From positions 310,001 through 374,000 of the forward strand of contig JARHVA010005355.1 of NCBI GenBank assembly GCA_037957365.1: DNA of 64,000 bases, given 5' to 3'. The first letter of the stretch is position 1; the number at the start of each line of letters is the position of its first letter. The position numbers were made by a program, and so were the translations under genes. Of this stretch, positions 23,192-35,665 are shown piece after piece. This DNA comes from Torreya grandis (taxonomy: Eukaryota > Streptophyta > Pinopsida > Cupressales > Taxaceae). The notes under the pieces were generated by a model. The model was not told the origin of the DNA. It ran no database searches and saw nothing but the letters and a program-made list of their open reading frames with translations.

Positions 23192-25616
23192 GACCTAGTG
23201 TGACCTAATGAGGAGTCAAGTTTAGTTCCAAATTTACCATAGCTCATAAGAGAATTTTTATAGGTTTTAGCGTTTGTTTGAAGTTTTTAAAACAAGTTTA
23301 AGGTCAAATACTTAAGGAGAAAGCATTAAAATTGGCGTTGAGATTTTTTGTGTGCATAGAATGAGGTGTTACAAACTAAAGAAGGATTTGATTATGTTCA
23401 TTGGAATGTGAAAAATTTTCATGGGGATCCAATAATTTTATGGTATTTGGGAAAGGGTCCTATATTTAATTTCCTATAACTATTTTTCTATGTTGAGATC
23501 CTAAGCTTTATGAATGATTGTTAAGAATGGAAGGTAGTCTAAACCCTCATAATGACCTGATATGAAATATCTTATTGGAAATGGATTAGAATGGTTTGGA
23601 TGACTTAGTTTTATAATTTTAAAATTTATAATACTCTCCCAAGTCTCTTCAGATGGAATTGGTCTATCAAAAGAGTGAGTGGAAGCTATAGGAAACCCCT
23701 TATTTCTTAGATTTTTGATGTAGTAAGCAGGGTTGACCAAGTCAAATCATGTAAATGATTAGAGGATGATGTGTGATAGTTTTATTTTATTAAAATTTAA
23801 TATTTTAATTATTTTTCATACCTTAAATATGCTAAATTGGTCATGGAAATTGACTTATCGCTAAAGAGGCCTCATGAGGAAGATAGTGAGAAAACTAGGC
23901 AAAAATGAGAATGAGATTAGGGATTGGTTGAATTAGATTAGGGATGGATAAAAATTAATTATTTTATTTTTAAATACCTATATCACATATCCAATTTGAA
24001 TATAAGTTTTTAATATGCTCATATATAACCAAAAAATTGTTCTCAAAGTGCCTGTCTAACATAATGAGGTCAGTGTAGGGTGAAGTCATGAGATTGGTCT
24101 GTAAGACAAATATTGATATTTAAAATTGTAATATATATATTTAAATATTTTATAATTACTATTAAGGATATTATAAACCCATTTAAATTTCATAAAAGTG
24201 TTCACATAGGTTTTCTAAGTCTTGGTTTCCATGATTGTGTTTTTAGAGCTACAAACATTTTTTTGTGTATGAGTGAGATTGATGTTCCCAAGTAATTTTT
24301 CATAGAGAATAAAAATAAAATTAATATGAATTTTTTAAATAGGTACCATATTTTTATTTTAATATATTTTTATTCATGATAAATTCATATGAAGGTGTGA
24401 AAATTCAAAGGTTCTTGACTAGGTTCTTGAAGCCTATTTGTAGTTCTAAGTGAGCATATGGAAATGATCAGTTTGAGGTCTTTTGCCATATATGGTGAAA
24501 TATAATGGAATTAGTGTTTAAAATTAGGTAATTTATTTCCTATTAATTAATTAATTTATATGTTTATATGTAAAATTTAAGTGTATTCTTAAGATATTCA
24601 AGATATCATTTCTAGCAGTGAGAGGGCCTTATTATGAGTAGACCTAATGGTGTGGTTCAAGGAGTGAAATGAGATAAATGGAGTTAGGAACATAAGGTTA
24701 ATTAAAAATGGTATAATTTAAGTGTGTGTGAATTTTTTCATCTATTTTTTAGGCTCATGATGTTATAAGGTGGTCAATGTGAAATGTGTGCTTTGAGAAG
24801 GCCTAATTGCATTAGGTCTCTATTAGGCCTAATGGTGGTTTTGGTCCTTATGGGTGGTGACTGACCTATGTAATGGTTTTTTCACTAATTTAAAATGTTT
24901 TTTTTATATATTCAAAGGTTAATTAAAGTAATTTTAATTTTTTTTCCAACCAATATGTGTGAGAGCAAGAGTCAAGCATAATAAGAATGTCTAATAGGCC
25001 TAATTTGACTAGTTAAATATTAAGTATATGAACGATTGATATAGAGATTTGGAAACCCTATAGATGAATTAAATAAATAATATATATTTTTTTAATATTC
25101 ATGAATATATAAAAATAAATATATAAATGATGAGCAACATCATTTGACCTAATTCTGCCAAGAAGTGGGCTAGTTGAGTGAAGAGGTCTAATAGGCTATT
25201 TGAGAGAGATAGAAGAGTGAGAAAAAAATAAGGGGATAATCATTAGTTGAGTGATAAAAATGTGTTAAAATTTTATTAAATGATATGGGTATCTGATTTA
25301 GTGCTTCCTTTTAAGTTGGTGTTTGTTAAAGGACTAGTTGAATTGGTGCTTGACTAGTGAGGGGTTGGTGCCTCAATAAATATTGATTAAATACTTATAG
25401 GACTATAGTAAAAGTTATTTTTTAGTGGGTTATATAACCTAAGAGGTTTTAACACACATATACCATGTTCTTATGTTGTTTGCTTTTATAGATGCTTGTT
25501 TATGCATTGGTTAAAGTATGTATGTGAATAAATGCTTCATGAATGATAAATGAAATTTAAGGATTATTTTAAGCTAATTGATTCAAACCTCAATATTAGT
25601 ATCTATAATTAAAATA
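23192..25616 (+). repeat. Left LTR of copia-like element, part 2
   Basis: Collinear with 29247-31736, for example at gacctagtgtg.cctaatgag, ggtctgtaag.c and taggcctaatttgactagtt. With part 1 it makes a 3.26-kb LTR. No convincing coding content: a small frame at 24113-24295 is also open in the sister LTR at 30178-30384 but is probably chance. A poor primer-binding-like stretch (gtattatctaag) follows the right end. Confidence 0.85.
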
Positions 25617-25682
25617 TTTTGTATTATCTAAGTTATTTTTAAGGATTCATAATAGCCTAAATGATATCCTAAGCAAGTGAAT

Positions 25683-27700
25683 ATGGCTAGTCAATCACAA
25701 GGTAGTTTCTCTACAAGTAAGGATCCATTATTTAATGGATCTAATTATGATTTTTGGAGTGTTTTGATGATAAAATATTTGATGACTAAAGTTCATGATT
25801 TTTGTAAATTAGTTTTGGATGGATATACTATAATCCTTATTCCTCTTATAGATGCAGTAGGTAAGAAGACTAGTGATAACAATTCAAAAGCAATGAATGG
25901 TATTATGTGTGGCTTATCAGAGGCATAAATTTTGAAGGTGATGCACTATATGTATTCTAAATAAATGTGGGAAAATTTCAATACTATCTATGAGGGAGAC
26001 TCCAAGGTCAATTTGGCTAAGTTTCAAACCCATAGAAGACATTTTGAGATCCTAAGGATGAATGAAGATGAGACCATTGTAGCCTACTTATTGAGGGTTG
26101 ATAAAGTGGTCAACACCATAAGAGGCTTAAGTGAAGAATTTAAAGAGTCTACTATTTTTCAAAATGTTTTAAGATATCTAACTCCTAAGTTTGATTCTAA
26201 AGTATTTGTTTTTGAAGAGATATAAGATCTAGATAAGCTAGAGATGGATGGACTTCATGGCGCCCTAACAACCTAAGAGATGAGGACAAGTGAAGGAAGA
26301 CCTATAAATAAGGAAACTGCATTCAAGGTAGAAAAGAAGTCAAAGTAAAAGAAGACATAAGGTAATAAAGTAAAATATAATGATGATTTTGATATTTATG
26401 ATGATGAGTTGATAGCTATGTTTATAATAAAATTGAAAATAGGTTTAAGTAAATATAATGGTAAACTACCCTTCAAGTGATTTAATTATGGAGAGATTGG
26501 ACACTTTGATAATAAGTTCCCTCATAATCATAAGGAAAATGATGGTGAAGATCATGATGAATGTAATAATGATGACAAGAAGTCCTATAAGTATGATAAG
26601 AGTAAGAAATTTTTTATAAGGTATGATGACAAGAAGAAGTTTTTCAATAATAAAAGAAGCCTTTACACTAAGGAAGATTGTAGATCATTTAATGAGAGTG
26701 AAAGAAGTGATATCAAAGTGACCATGAAGGTGATAGTCCTGATGCCAATGAAGTTTTATTCATGGATGAAGAATCAATCTATTTGAATTAATAATATTCC
26801 ATATGGATTAGAAGTAATATTGGTGATTTAGATGAAGAAGAAGGTGAGGTGGACTTTGAAGTTGAGTTGATGAATGATCTAGAAGAACTAAAGATCATGA
26901 AGAAAAATAATAAGGTAAGAAGGTATCTTGTTAATTATTATGAGTATAAAATAAATTTTTTTGAAGTTAGAATAAGTAATAACTCTAAGGAATAAGAGGA
27001 AATAGTCAAATAGGTGGAGACTCAAATGGAGATTATGACTGCAAGCCTAAAGACTAAAGAAGAAGAATTTTCAAGGAATGTAACTGAAGTGGATTATTTG
27101 AGAGCTGAGTTGGATTAGGAATCAGGTAAGATGATGTTATTTTTTAAGTTTGAAAATATTACCAATGATCTAGACAACATCCTAAGTAGTTAAAAGACTG
27201 CTAATGACAAAATAGGTCTTGGTTTTAGAGACCAAAAGAACACTAATGTAATCAATAAGGTTAATGGTCAATCAAGGAATGATGGTGATAGTAGAATGAA
27301 GACTAATCCTATCAAGTAGCATAATAATATAAGGTATGATAATCATTTTAATGGTTATTATTATTCATTTAAACAATTTGGTCATAGATCAAGGCATTAT
27401 AGAAGGCCCTACAAGAATTAATATGCATGGAACTATGAGGAGAGTCATCAATCAAGAGGTATCGGTCATAGTGTGTTTCCATTAAGAGGAATAGTGTGTT
27501 TAAATTGTCAAAAGTTTAGTCATATTACAAAGTTATATAATCATGGATTATTAAGTCAAAAAGAGAAAGTTGAGACCCATAGAATGCAAAAATGAAGACA
27601 AGATAGTGAGTGGAAACCAAAGGTAGCTAAGATGAATGATGACCAGTCTAGGAAGTCCAAGTGGACTATTTCCCATGGTGGAGAATAGTTTAGATGCACA
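25683..27700 (+). pseudogene. Copia-type Gag of the Gag-only element (decayed)
   Basis: The likely start is the ATG at 25683. The first block, MASQSQGSFSTSKDPLFNGS and NYDFWSVLMIKYL, is the typical Gag beginning of plant Ty1/copia elements. The next block at 25965-26225 (FQTHRRHFEILRMNEDETIV, then GLSEEFKESTIFQNVLRYL) is the UBN2-type core. A degenerate zinc knuckle (FNYGEIGHFDNKFPHN) lies near 26475-26525. An acidic and lysine-rich linker follows, then a probable coiled-coil and the conserved phrase TANDKIGLGF near 27195-27225. A second knuckle (CLNCQKFSHITKLYNHG) lies near 27495-27545. Several stops break the frame. No polymerase domains follow. Confidence 0.85.
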
Positions 27701-28406
27701 TGAGTGTTAATAATTCTCCCTATCAGCTCAAATTATGGATGAAGGATTCAAGAAAAATAGACCAAGTCATAATGTTATTCAAATGGAGATTGAAAAGGTC
27801 AAACCAAAAGGACTATTCAATTCAAAGAGGATCATGAAGAAAGATTAGTTTAGTAAGGACATGGAGATATGGGAATATCTTGATTTTATGTTATTATAGT
27901 ACCCTATAGAATATGTGACTCCATTAGGATTCATAAAGGCACTCAGCTAGTGAGTAAAAGCATGAAGGATGCTTAACATTAGGGGGAGGTTTATGTTCTT
28001 TATTGAAATTCAAATCCAAGGTTAATTCAAGAGTATACTAGAGGCATGATTACAAGAGATGGATCACAAATATTTTTTATGATGACTTGATAAAACCAAG
28101 TCATCATCATGATAGTGTTTGAAGATATCATGAAGATAAGGGGATCCAATCATACTCCAAGAGTAGGTATGTGAGCCTGATCTATTTTGAGTTTTTGTTA
28201 AAGAGAGATAATGTTTTTGTTTGGAGAGAAAATGTGTGTTATTATAGGTCCAAGGATAAGATAATTTCCAAGAAGATGATCCTTTGTCATTAATTTCAAA
28301 GGGAGAGAAAGTTCTAGTTTGGGAGAAAGTTCAAAAGATCAAGTTTGGGGAGATGTGAATGATCAATTTTAATTAAGTGTTTTCCATCAATGAAAAAGGG
28401 TGAGAT
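27701..28406 (+). other. 3' internal spacer of the Gag-only element with polypurine tract
   Basis: No coding signal is visible. Direct sequence shows purine-rich stretches and a candidate polypurine tract, gaaaaagggtgaga, at 28392-28405 directly before the right LTR. Confidence 0.6.
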
Positions 28407-30193
28407 TTTTTAGGTATGTTCATATTATTAGTATTGAATAATTTATATTAAACTCAATATGGATGTTATTAATGTCAAGGTCAGAGTTGAGGTCATGCAT
28501 GGTGAAGTGGTATGTGACAAAGAATTCTTATGATAAGAGAAAATTTGAAGGAAACATTTTTTCTCTCTATTGAGAAATAATTTTAAGGAAACATAGTAAT
28601 TATTTTGAGGTTGATGACATGCCAAGGTTAATATTAGGATACAATCTAAGCATATTGTTGAGCACTATTCTTGAGGAGTAGTGTCATATCATGAGAATGG
28701 TTTAACAATATTTGAGTTATGTATGAGGTCTTGGCACAATGTTGTGGTGTGGAAAGCTAATAATATTATTGATATTATCCTTGTATTCAAAATAATCCTA
28801 ATTTAAAAAATTTCTCGATTGATACCATTCAGAGTTAACTTGTTTGAGTTCAAATCCTTGAGTACTAAGTGTCTTGAGAAGCTTAGTTTAGTCCTATGAG
28901 AAGGTGTATGAGTAAAGAAAATTGAATATTGGTGAATTGTGTTATTATAGGAATGATATAGTGTATAAATTTGTGTAATCATGTAAAATATTAAAAAATC
29001 CTTCAAAAGTGCTCCAAGGTCAGTTTTGAGGCTTAGTCCTTGCGTGAACAAACCTAGTAAAAAGGCATAGTCATGGTAACATGTTGAGGTGAGTAGTATG
29101 AGACTTATGAGAAGAATATTGGTAATGTGTGAGAATGTTATGAGGTTTTATGGCATAAGGATGAGGTATTAATTGTATTTCAATAGGTTTCAAGGTGTCT
29201 TCAAGGTCTATGTATGACTAGCAGTTTAAGGTATAATGTGTAAAGAGACCTAGTGTGGCCTAATGAGGGGTCAATTTTAGTTCCCAAGGTGAAAAATATT
29301 GTAAGAGAATTTTTATAGGTGTGATAGGTTGTTTAAATCCTTTTGAACAAGTTTGAGGTAAAATCCTGAAGGAAAAATCATGAAAATTAGTGTCAAGTTT
29401 TTTGTGTACACAAAATGAGGTATTGTAGACCTGAGAAGGATTTTTGTATGCTCATTGGCATGTGAAAAATTTACATGATCATCCAATAAATTAATCATAT
29501 TTAGGTAAGGTTAATATATTTAATTTATTGTAATTTTTTTTGGGTTGAGGGCCTAAGCTTTATCAATGATTATTTAGAATGGAAGGTTGTCTAAACTCTC
29601 CTAAAACCCTCATAATGACCTAATATGAAATATATTGTTAGAAATGGATTAGAATGGTTTAATTTACATATTTTAATGACTATAACATGTATATTAATAT
29701 AATAAGTCTCTCCAAGTGGCATTGGTCTATAATAAGGGTGAGTGAAATCTATACAAAACCCCTTATTTCTTAAATTTTTGATGTAGTAGGTAAGGTTGAC
29801 CAGGTCAAATAATGTAAATTATTGGAGGATGATGTGTGATAATTTTATTTTTTTCCCATGTAATATTTTTTATCAGGTTTTATACCTTATATATTCTAAT
29901 CTGGTCATGGAAGTTGACCTATTGCTAAATAAGCCTAATGAGGAAGATAGTGAGAAAACTAGGCTAAAGTGAGAATGAGATGAGGAATGGATTGAATTAG
30001 ATTAGGGATGGATCAAAATGTATGAGGTTATTTTTAAATACATATATCACATATCCCATTTGAATATAAGTTTTTAATATTCCCATATATAAGTAAAAAG
30101 TTGTTCTCAAAGTGACCTATCTAACATAGTGAGCTCTGTGTAGGGTGAAGGCATGAGATTGGTCTGTAAGACCAATATTGATATTTAATATTG

Positions 30194-30232
<39 letters not shown>

Positions 30233-31736
30233 AATATTTTATAAGTATGATTAATGATATTATAAACCCATTTAAATTTCATAAAATTTTTCACATTGGT
30301 GTTCTAAGTCTTTGTTTCCATGACTATGTTTTTGGAGCTATAAGAAATTTTCTGTGTACGAGTGAGATTGATGTTCCTAAGTAATTTTTCATAGATATTA
30401 TATATAAAATTCATATTAATTTGTTATATAGGTATAATAGTTTAATTTTAATACATTTATTCATGATAAAATCCTATGAAGGTGTAAAAAGTCAAAGGTT
30501 TTTGACTGGGTTCTTGAAGCCTATTTGTAGTTGTAAGTGAACATATGGAAATGATTAGTTTGAGGTATTTTTCCCTATATGGTGAAATAAAATGGAATTG
30601 GTGTTGAACCTAAGGTAATTTATGTCATATTAATTTTATTTATTTATATTTTTATATGTAAAATTTAAGTGTATTCTTGAGATAATCAAGATAGACTTTT
30701 TGGTAGTGAGAAGGCCTTATTACGAGTAGACCTAATGGTGTGGTTCAAGGAGTAAAATGAGATAAATAAATTTGGGGAAATAAGGTGAGATTATAAGGGG
30801 TATAATTTAAATGTTTATTGTTTTTTTAAATTTTTTTTAGGCTCATGATGTTCCAATGTGGTCAAGGTGAAACATGTGCTTTGAGAAGGCCTAATTGCAT
30901 TAGGTCTCTATTAAGCCTAATGGTGGTTTTGGTCCTTATAGGTCATGATAGACATATGTAATGGTTTTTTAAATTGTGAAACATGTTTTTTTATATATTA
31001 CATGGGTTATTAAATTATGGTTATGTTTTTTCTAACCAATATGGGTGAGAGTAAGAGTAAAGTATAAAAAGAAGGTCTAATAGGCCTAATTTGACTAGTT
31101 AAATATTGAGTATATGAACGAATGATATAAAGGATTGAAAACCATTTAGAGGGATTGAATAAAATAATATAGGTGTTTTTAATATTTCATGAATATCTAA
31201 TAATAATTATACCTATGATGAGTAAGGTTATTTGACCTAATTCTACCAAGAAGTGGGCTAGTTGAGCGAAGAGGCCTAATAGGTTGTTTGAGAGAGATAA
31301 AATAGTGAGAAGAACAAAATAAAGAGATCATAATTATTTTATTTATAAATAGGTTATAAAAATGTGATTATATTTTCTAGGTATCTAAGTTACGTAGGGA
31401 GTTGGTGCCTCCTTACAAGTTAGTGTTTGTTAAAGGACTAGTTGAGTTGGTGCTAGACTAGTGAGGGGTTGGTGCTCCTTGTGGGGTTGGTGCCTCACTA
31501 AATATTAATTAATTTATTATAGGAATATATTCAAAGATATTTTATAGTGTTTTTATCCCCTAATATGGTTTCCCACATATCTCATGTGTTATTATTTTTT
31601 TTGCTTTTATAGATGTTTTTTTATGCATTGGTTAATGTATGTATGTGAATGAATGCTTCATGTATCTTATGTGAAATTTAAGGATTATTTTAAGATAAAT
31701 AATTAATACCCCATTTTATTATATATAATTATAACA
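28407..31736 (+). repeat. Right LTR of copia-like element (uninterrupted)
   Basis: 3.33 kb, aligned end to end with the split left LTR. The left tip is worn (ttttt where the partner has TGTTG) and the right tip ends ATAACA. At 29242-29246 it shows the single AAAGA where array B inserted in its sister. It contains a TA microsatellite near 30197-30229. Confidence 0.9.
30197..30229. repeat. (TA)n microsatellite in copia LTR
   Basis: About 16 TA units. The sister LTR has only a short TA run at the same place (about 24130), so the tract expanded after insertion or shrank in the sister. Confidence 0.9.
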
Positions 31737-31741
31737 CTAAG
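31737..31741 (+). other. Target-site duplication of the copia-like element (right)
   Basis: CTAAG, paired with CTAGG at 11631-11635. Confidence 0.7.
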
Positions 31742-32440
31742 GGTTATATTTGGGTTAAAATAATGCACAATCCAAATATGGTGGATATTCTAGCTAGCCC
31801 AACCCAAATCTAATTACGTCATAACCATAGAAATTGATGCCAAAAGTGTAAATATGTAAGTTATATGGGAATGATACAGTTACCTAGATCAACCAAATGT
31901 AAATTTTTTTGATCTACATCAGATCCCATATGGATAAAATGTGGTATTTTTATCTTTATATCTAGAGCCTAAATAATTAATTTAGTATCATTGATTGTGC
32001 ACTCAAAAGCAGATGAAGGCTCTTAGCTTCATGTGGTCAATTTTTATAGAGAATATATAAACAAATTATAATAGTAGTGTGGCATTAATTTAATTTATCT
32101 AATTATATAATATGAAACAAATAAGCTTGATCAAGGATTAAATTCATTAGTTGTAGAACTTGTCTTTGTGTGTGGATAAGATTACTAATGAGAATCTAAA
32201 TGAGCTATTTCTTGGTGGTCTCAAGAAAAACATTGAACATGAGGTAAGAATGTTTAATCTACTTAATTTTTATAATTATATTCTCATGTCTTATATGGTA
32301 GAGGAAAAATTATTAGCTATGAAGGGATATACATTGACTAACATTAGAGATAATAACACCCCTACACCATCATCTCCACAACTTTTCTAGTTAGCCACTC
32401 AACAAATCTAATAAAAAAAGTTTATGTTTTATATATGACA
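31742..32440 (+). pseudogene. Gag of element E, continuation (decayed)
   Basis: Continues the gag broken at 11630. An early block near 31900 resembles the LHKIPCG..VVMTSLCL block at 10180. The open fragment 32160-32390 reads NLNELFLGGLKKNIEHEVRM, then MVEEKLLAMKGYTL. This is the C-terminal Gag segment of plant Ty3/gypsy chromoviruses (FLxGLKxxIxxEVR type) that precedes the zinc knuckle. No clear knuckle survives. Protease follows at about 32600. Confidence 0.75.
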
Positions 32441-32599
32441 TAAAATATAGTTGAGTACATATATGTGTTGAAGATAAGTTGTCTTACATTGAGAGAATCT
32501 ATGAATAAATGAGGATTAATAAAAATTAGTAGAGGTTGTGGATAACCTAGGGTTTGGAGATTCCCAACCATCTTTTACCATGTAATTTTAGATTTTATC

Positions 32600-32990
32600 T
32601 CATCAAAAACCCTCAAGGTAGTGGGTATACTAAAGTAACATAAGGCTATAGTATTTATTCACTCATGAAGTGCTCAAAAATTCATCAAACATTAGTTAGT
32701 TGTAAGGTTGATTGTATTATTTATCTAGCTCCAAAATTTCAAGTCATGGTTACAAATGGAAGTACAATTAGATGTTCAAAAAATGTCATAGTATTAAACT
32801 CACCATGGGATATTACCTAATATATGGCCATATGTTTTACATTCTCATGGGTGGAGCTAATAATATATTTGTATTCTAATGGGTCAAGACCTTGGACAAG
32901 ATCAAGATGAATTTCTAGGAATTATTCATTCATTTTTAGTTATAAGGAAAAATGTTTGAGTTGAAATTGTTATGTGCAAAGTCACCTTAG
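32600..32990 (+). pseudogene. Aspartic protease region of element E (decayed)
   Basis: The reading includes FQVMVTNGSTIRCSKKCHSI, then LMGGANNIFVF.WVKTLDKI, which corresponds to the well-known plant gypsy stretch G(G/C)xDxVLGxxWLxTLG at the end of retropepsin. The catalytic DSG at the front is no longer readable. Confidence rests on the position between Gag and reverse transcriptase and on that motif. Confidence 0.7.
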
Positions 32991-33139
32991 ATGGTAGGCT
33001 CTCATTAAGTGAAAATAATTATTTACAAAGGATTTAAGGGTTTTGAACCATAATTATTTTTAGTGTAATAATAATAGTTACTTAGGAAAGGGTGGAAAAG
33101 TATTCACTTATTGTTTAGGATATGCCCACAGTAATAGTC

Positions 33140-33575
33140 GCTTATATGAGAGACACTTATTCAAAAAGGTCTTTGGATTACCAACCAAAATCTACATGTT
33201 CTTCCTTCAGGATCCATCCAAAGGTTTGAATAGTCAAATAACATATTAAACACTAACATAAATTACTCTATAATCTTAGAGATAATTTTACAATGTTGCA
33301 AAAAAAGTCATATTTCTTTCTTAAAGGACATTGGATAAAATGTTTCCACCCATATATAATTTTTAGCTTGATGAAGAATCTTAAACCATTTTATAACTTG
33401 AGGTAATACTTTATTCACACACTAAAAGAGTAAGGAAGAGGGTAATTAATGATTATCTAATCAAGTGGAAGAATATGAACAATGAATATGAAATATGGGA
33501 TGAGGAAGAGTTCCTATACCAACATCCATATATCATCAACATTGAGGACAATGCTTTTTTAAGGGAGGGGCATGT
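33140..33575 (+). pseudogene. Reverse transcriptase start fused to chromodomain end of element E
   Basis: 33150-33240 reads VFGLPTKIYMFFLQDPSKGL, like the beginning of plant gypsy reverse transcriptase. Only about 150 bases later the reading becomes RVRKRVINDYLIKWKNMNN, then YEIWDEEEFLYQHP and FLREGHVIN, the typical integrase C-terminal chromodomain and end of chromovirus pol. Most of reverse transcriptase, all of RNase H and the integrase core are missing, a deletion of probably more than 2 kb. The chromodomain would have directed insertion to heterochromatin. The purine-rich end of this ORF overlaps the polypurine tract, and the LTR starts right after it. Confidence 0.8.
33561..33571 (+). 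promoter_or_regulatory. Polypurine tract of element E
   Basis: aagggaggggc lies directly before the LTR start at 33573 and within the last codons of the chromodomain ORF. Confidence 0.8.
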
Positions 33576-33884
33576 TATTAACTTAGTCTATATAATGTAT
33601 TAGGATATTTTTATCCAACTTTTGGCTAGCATCATATGATCATCTATTTATCTTAATATTGGTGGTAGGGTTAGCCTAGGGTGTGTATATAACATAGGTA
33701 GGGTATATATCATAGATATGGTTTAGTATTTGATCATTGCATTATGAATTATGTTCTTATTTTAAGGTTGTGTAGGTTTACCCCTCAAAGTTTATTATCA
33801 TTTATTCACAAATTTTGGTCTATTTGATTCATATTGTGATATATTTATATTATTCTACTTTATTTATGAAGTAATTTCATTGCA
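33573..33884 (+). repeat. 3' LTR of element E
   Basis: 312 bases, TGTTATTAAC to TTTCATTGCA, partner of 10632-10957. I see no matching target duplication outside the two LTRs (acatg on the right, tttaa on the left). Confidence 0.82.
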
Positions 33885-35660
33885 ACATGGGACTTCTTAC
33901 TATAAACTAATGTGTTCTTATGCCTTATTATGATTTGGATTAAATATTAATTCTTCTTATAGTGAAAATGACTTATAATAAAGATATTGAAATGAATCAC
34001 AAGTGAAATAAATTAGATTTACTTTGAGAGGATTATGAGTCCCCTAAAAATATATATATTATGTTTATAAATCTTTTTTTAATGTATCAATTGGTTGATA
34101 CAAGTTTTGAATCATAAAATATAATCACAAACTATCTTTGATTTTCGTTGATGAAGAGAAGGTAAACACTCATATGTAACCTTTGGTCCCTTATTCTAAA
34201 TATATCACATAAAAAATCTCTCTTATAGTTCAATATAGGAGTGTAAAGACCCATTAGGAAGATAATGAAACCAATCCAACATATTTCCAATTAAACATTA
34301 TGGAAACAATTTAGTAAAATTTTAATACCATCACATTTATCCATGAAATATCTAAAGTCTTTGAGATGTAATTAAGGATCACTAATTCCATCAAACATAT
34401 GAAATAATGTATGAAGAGGTTACAAAATAATTCTATATTTATAATATTATGCACAAATAGGTTTACATATATAGCATTAGAGTAAACCCAATCATTATAT
34501 GATTTGATTTATAAGGTTATATGGTGCATTTTATGTTTCAATGCACCCACAACATGCATTAATGAGATTCATTATTAGGAAGTCATGTTAAGTTCCTTAA
34601 GAGGCTTGTTCAATGGCTGAATATTATTATTGTGAGTTGACATAATAGTTTTCTTCAATGGGTTGTTCACTAGTTCATCTTTACCATAGTCTTCATTATT
34701 TTACCAATCCTCTTGATTTTCATAATTAGAATCATAATCATAATTATGATAATCAAATTCCTCATCTACATAACTAGAAATGTTGATCACACATATTTGA
34801 ATATTATTTAATTCGTTATAATAAACATAAGTGATTGAGTTGCTAGATAATAATATTCCACCAGATGATAGATACTATGGGTTTATGATTGATTCTCCAT
34901 TTTAGATTTATAAAGCCTTAAAAAGGATATTGAGATATACATAAGGTCTAATACAAATAGGTAGGCAAACATGGAGATACTAAAGTTTTGGAATAATTAG
35001 AAATCAAGCCTGAAAATATTACTTTAAGGTTGAAATTTGAAAGCCTTAAATGATGAAACCCTAATGAATATCTAGGGTTTAACATGGTTTGATCAGAGAA
35101 TGAGTTCACCAATATGTTTAAACCTATTTTTTTAAAACTCTAATATGATAGAGACTATTAAAATAATTATTAATTAATATTTGTATAATATACACCAATA
35201 CTTACAAAAAATGATTTGAACTATAATAAAATAGACAAGCTAACTATACCAATAAATTTACAATAAGAGGTAAGAAGGATCTAAACTTTTTTTCACATTT
35301 TTGTGAACTCTAGCTATTTGAGAAATGCATATCAGATCAAATCATTCTAGCCTATTTTTTGTCACTTCTATCAAGTTAGGCTAGTATTAATAGTTTATAT
35401 TGGCCTACAATGGTTAGTACTGACCCTACACATAGAAAGGTCAATTTTTATTTTGGGATGATACACATGTGTCTAAAATACCTATTTATTCATGTTATTA
35501 CCTTAAAAATAGTGTGAATGTACCTATATGATAAAAACCCCAAATTTTCACAAGCAATCCAATATCAAATGAGGAAGTTAGGTAAAAGAGTTGAATTAGA
35601 CTAATATTGGTCAATCTAATTGACTAACCAAGTATTTCATTACATGTCCAATACTCCAAA
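33885..35660. other. Unassigned AT-rich flank between elements E and G
   Basis: No confident gene. A short stretch at 33950-34010 resembles 10510-10600, the left flank of E. On the minus strand at 34860-34580 an acidic, tyrosine-rich reading (YVDEEFDYHNYDYDSNYENQ) could be a coding remnant, but I recognise no family. The rest shows nothing I can name. Confidence 0.4.
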
Positions 35661-35665
35661 TAGGG
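35661..35665 (+). other. Target-site duplication of element G (left)
   Basis: TAGGG, identical to 52979-52983. Confidence 0.9.

Larger units (their letters stand above)
11636..31736 (+). mobile_element. Copia-like Gag-only LTR element, carrying nested array B
   Basis: Two long direct repeats, the left one split by array B, flank an internal region of only 2.8 kb (25617-28406) that encodes a Gag-like protein and no visible protease, integrase, reverse transcriptase or RNase H. LTR tips are TGTTGAGG on the left and ATAACA on the right. Without the nested array the element is about 9.4 kb. This resembles the known TR-GAG class of non-autonomous elements, which keep only Gag and would need a partner's enzymes. 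It interrupts the gag of element E. Confidence 0.8.

Noticed and set aside
10632..33884. Target duplication for element E
   Set aside because: The five bases outside the two LTRs (tttaa and acatg) do not match. The ends may be rearranged.
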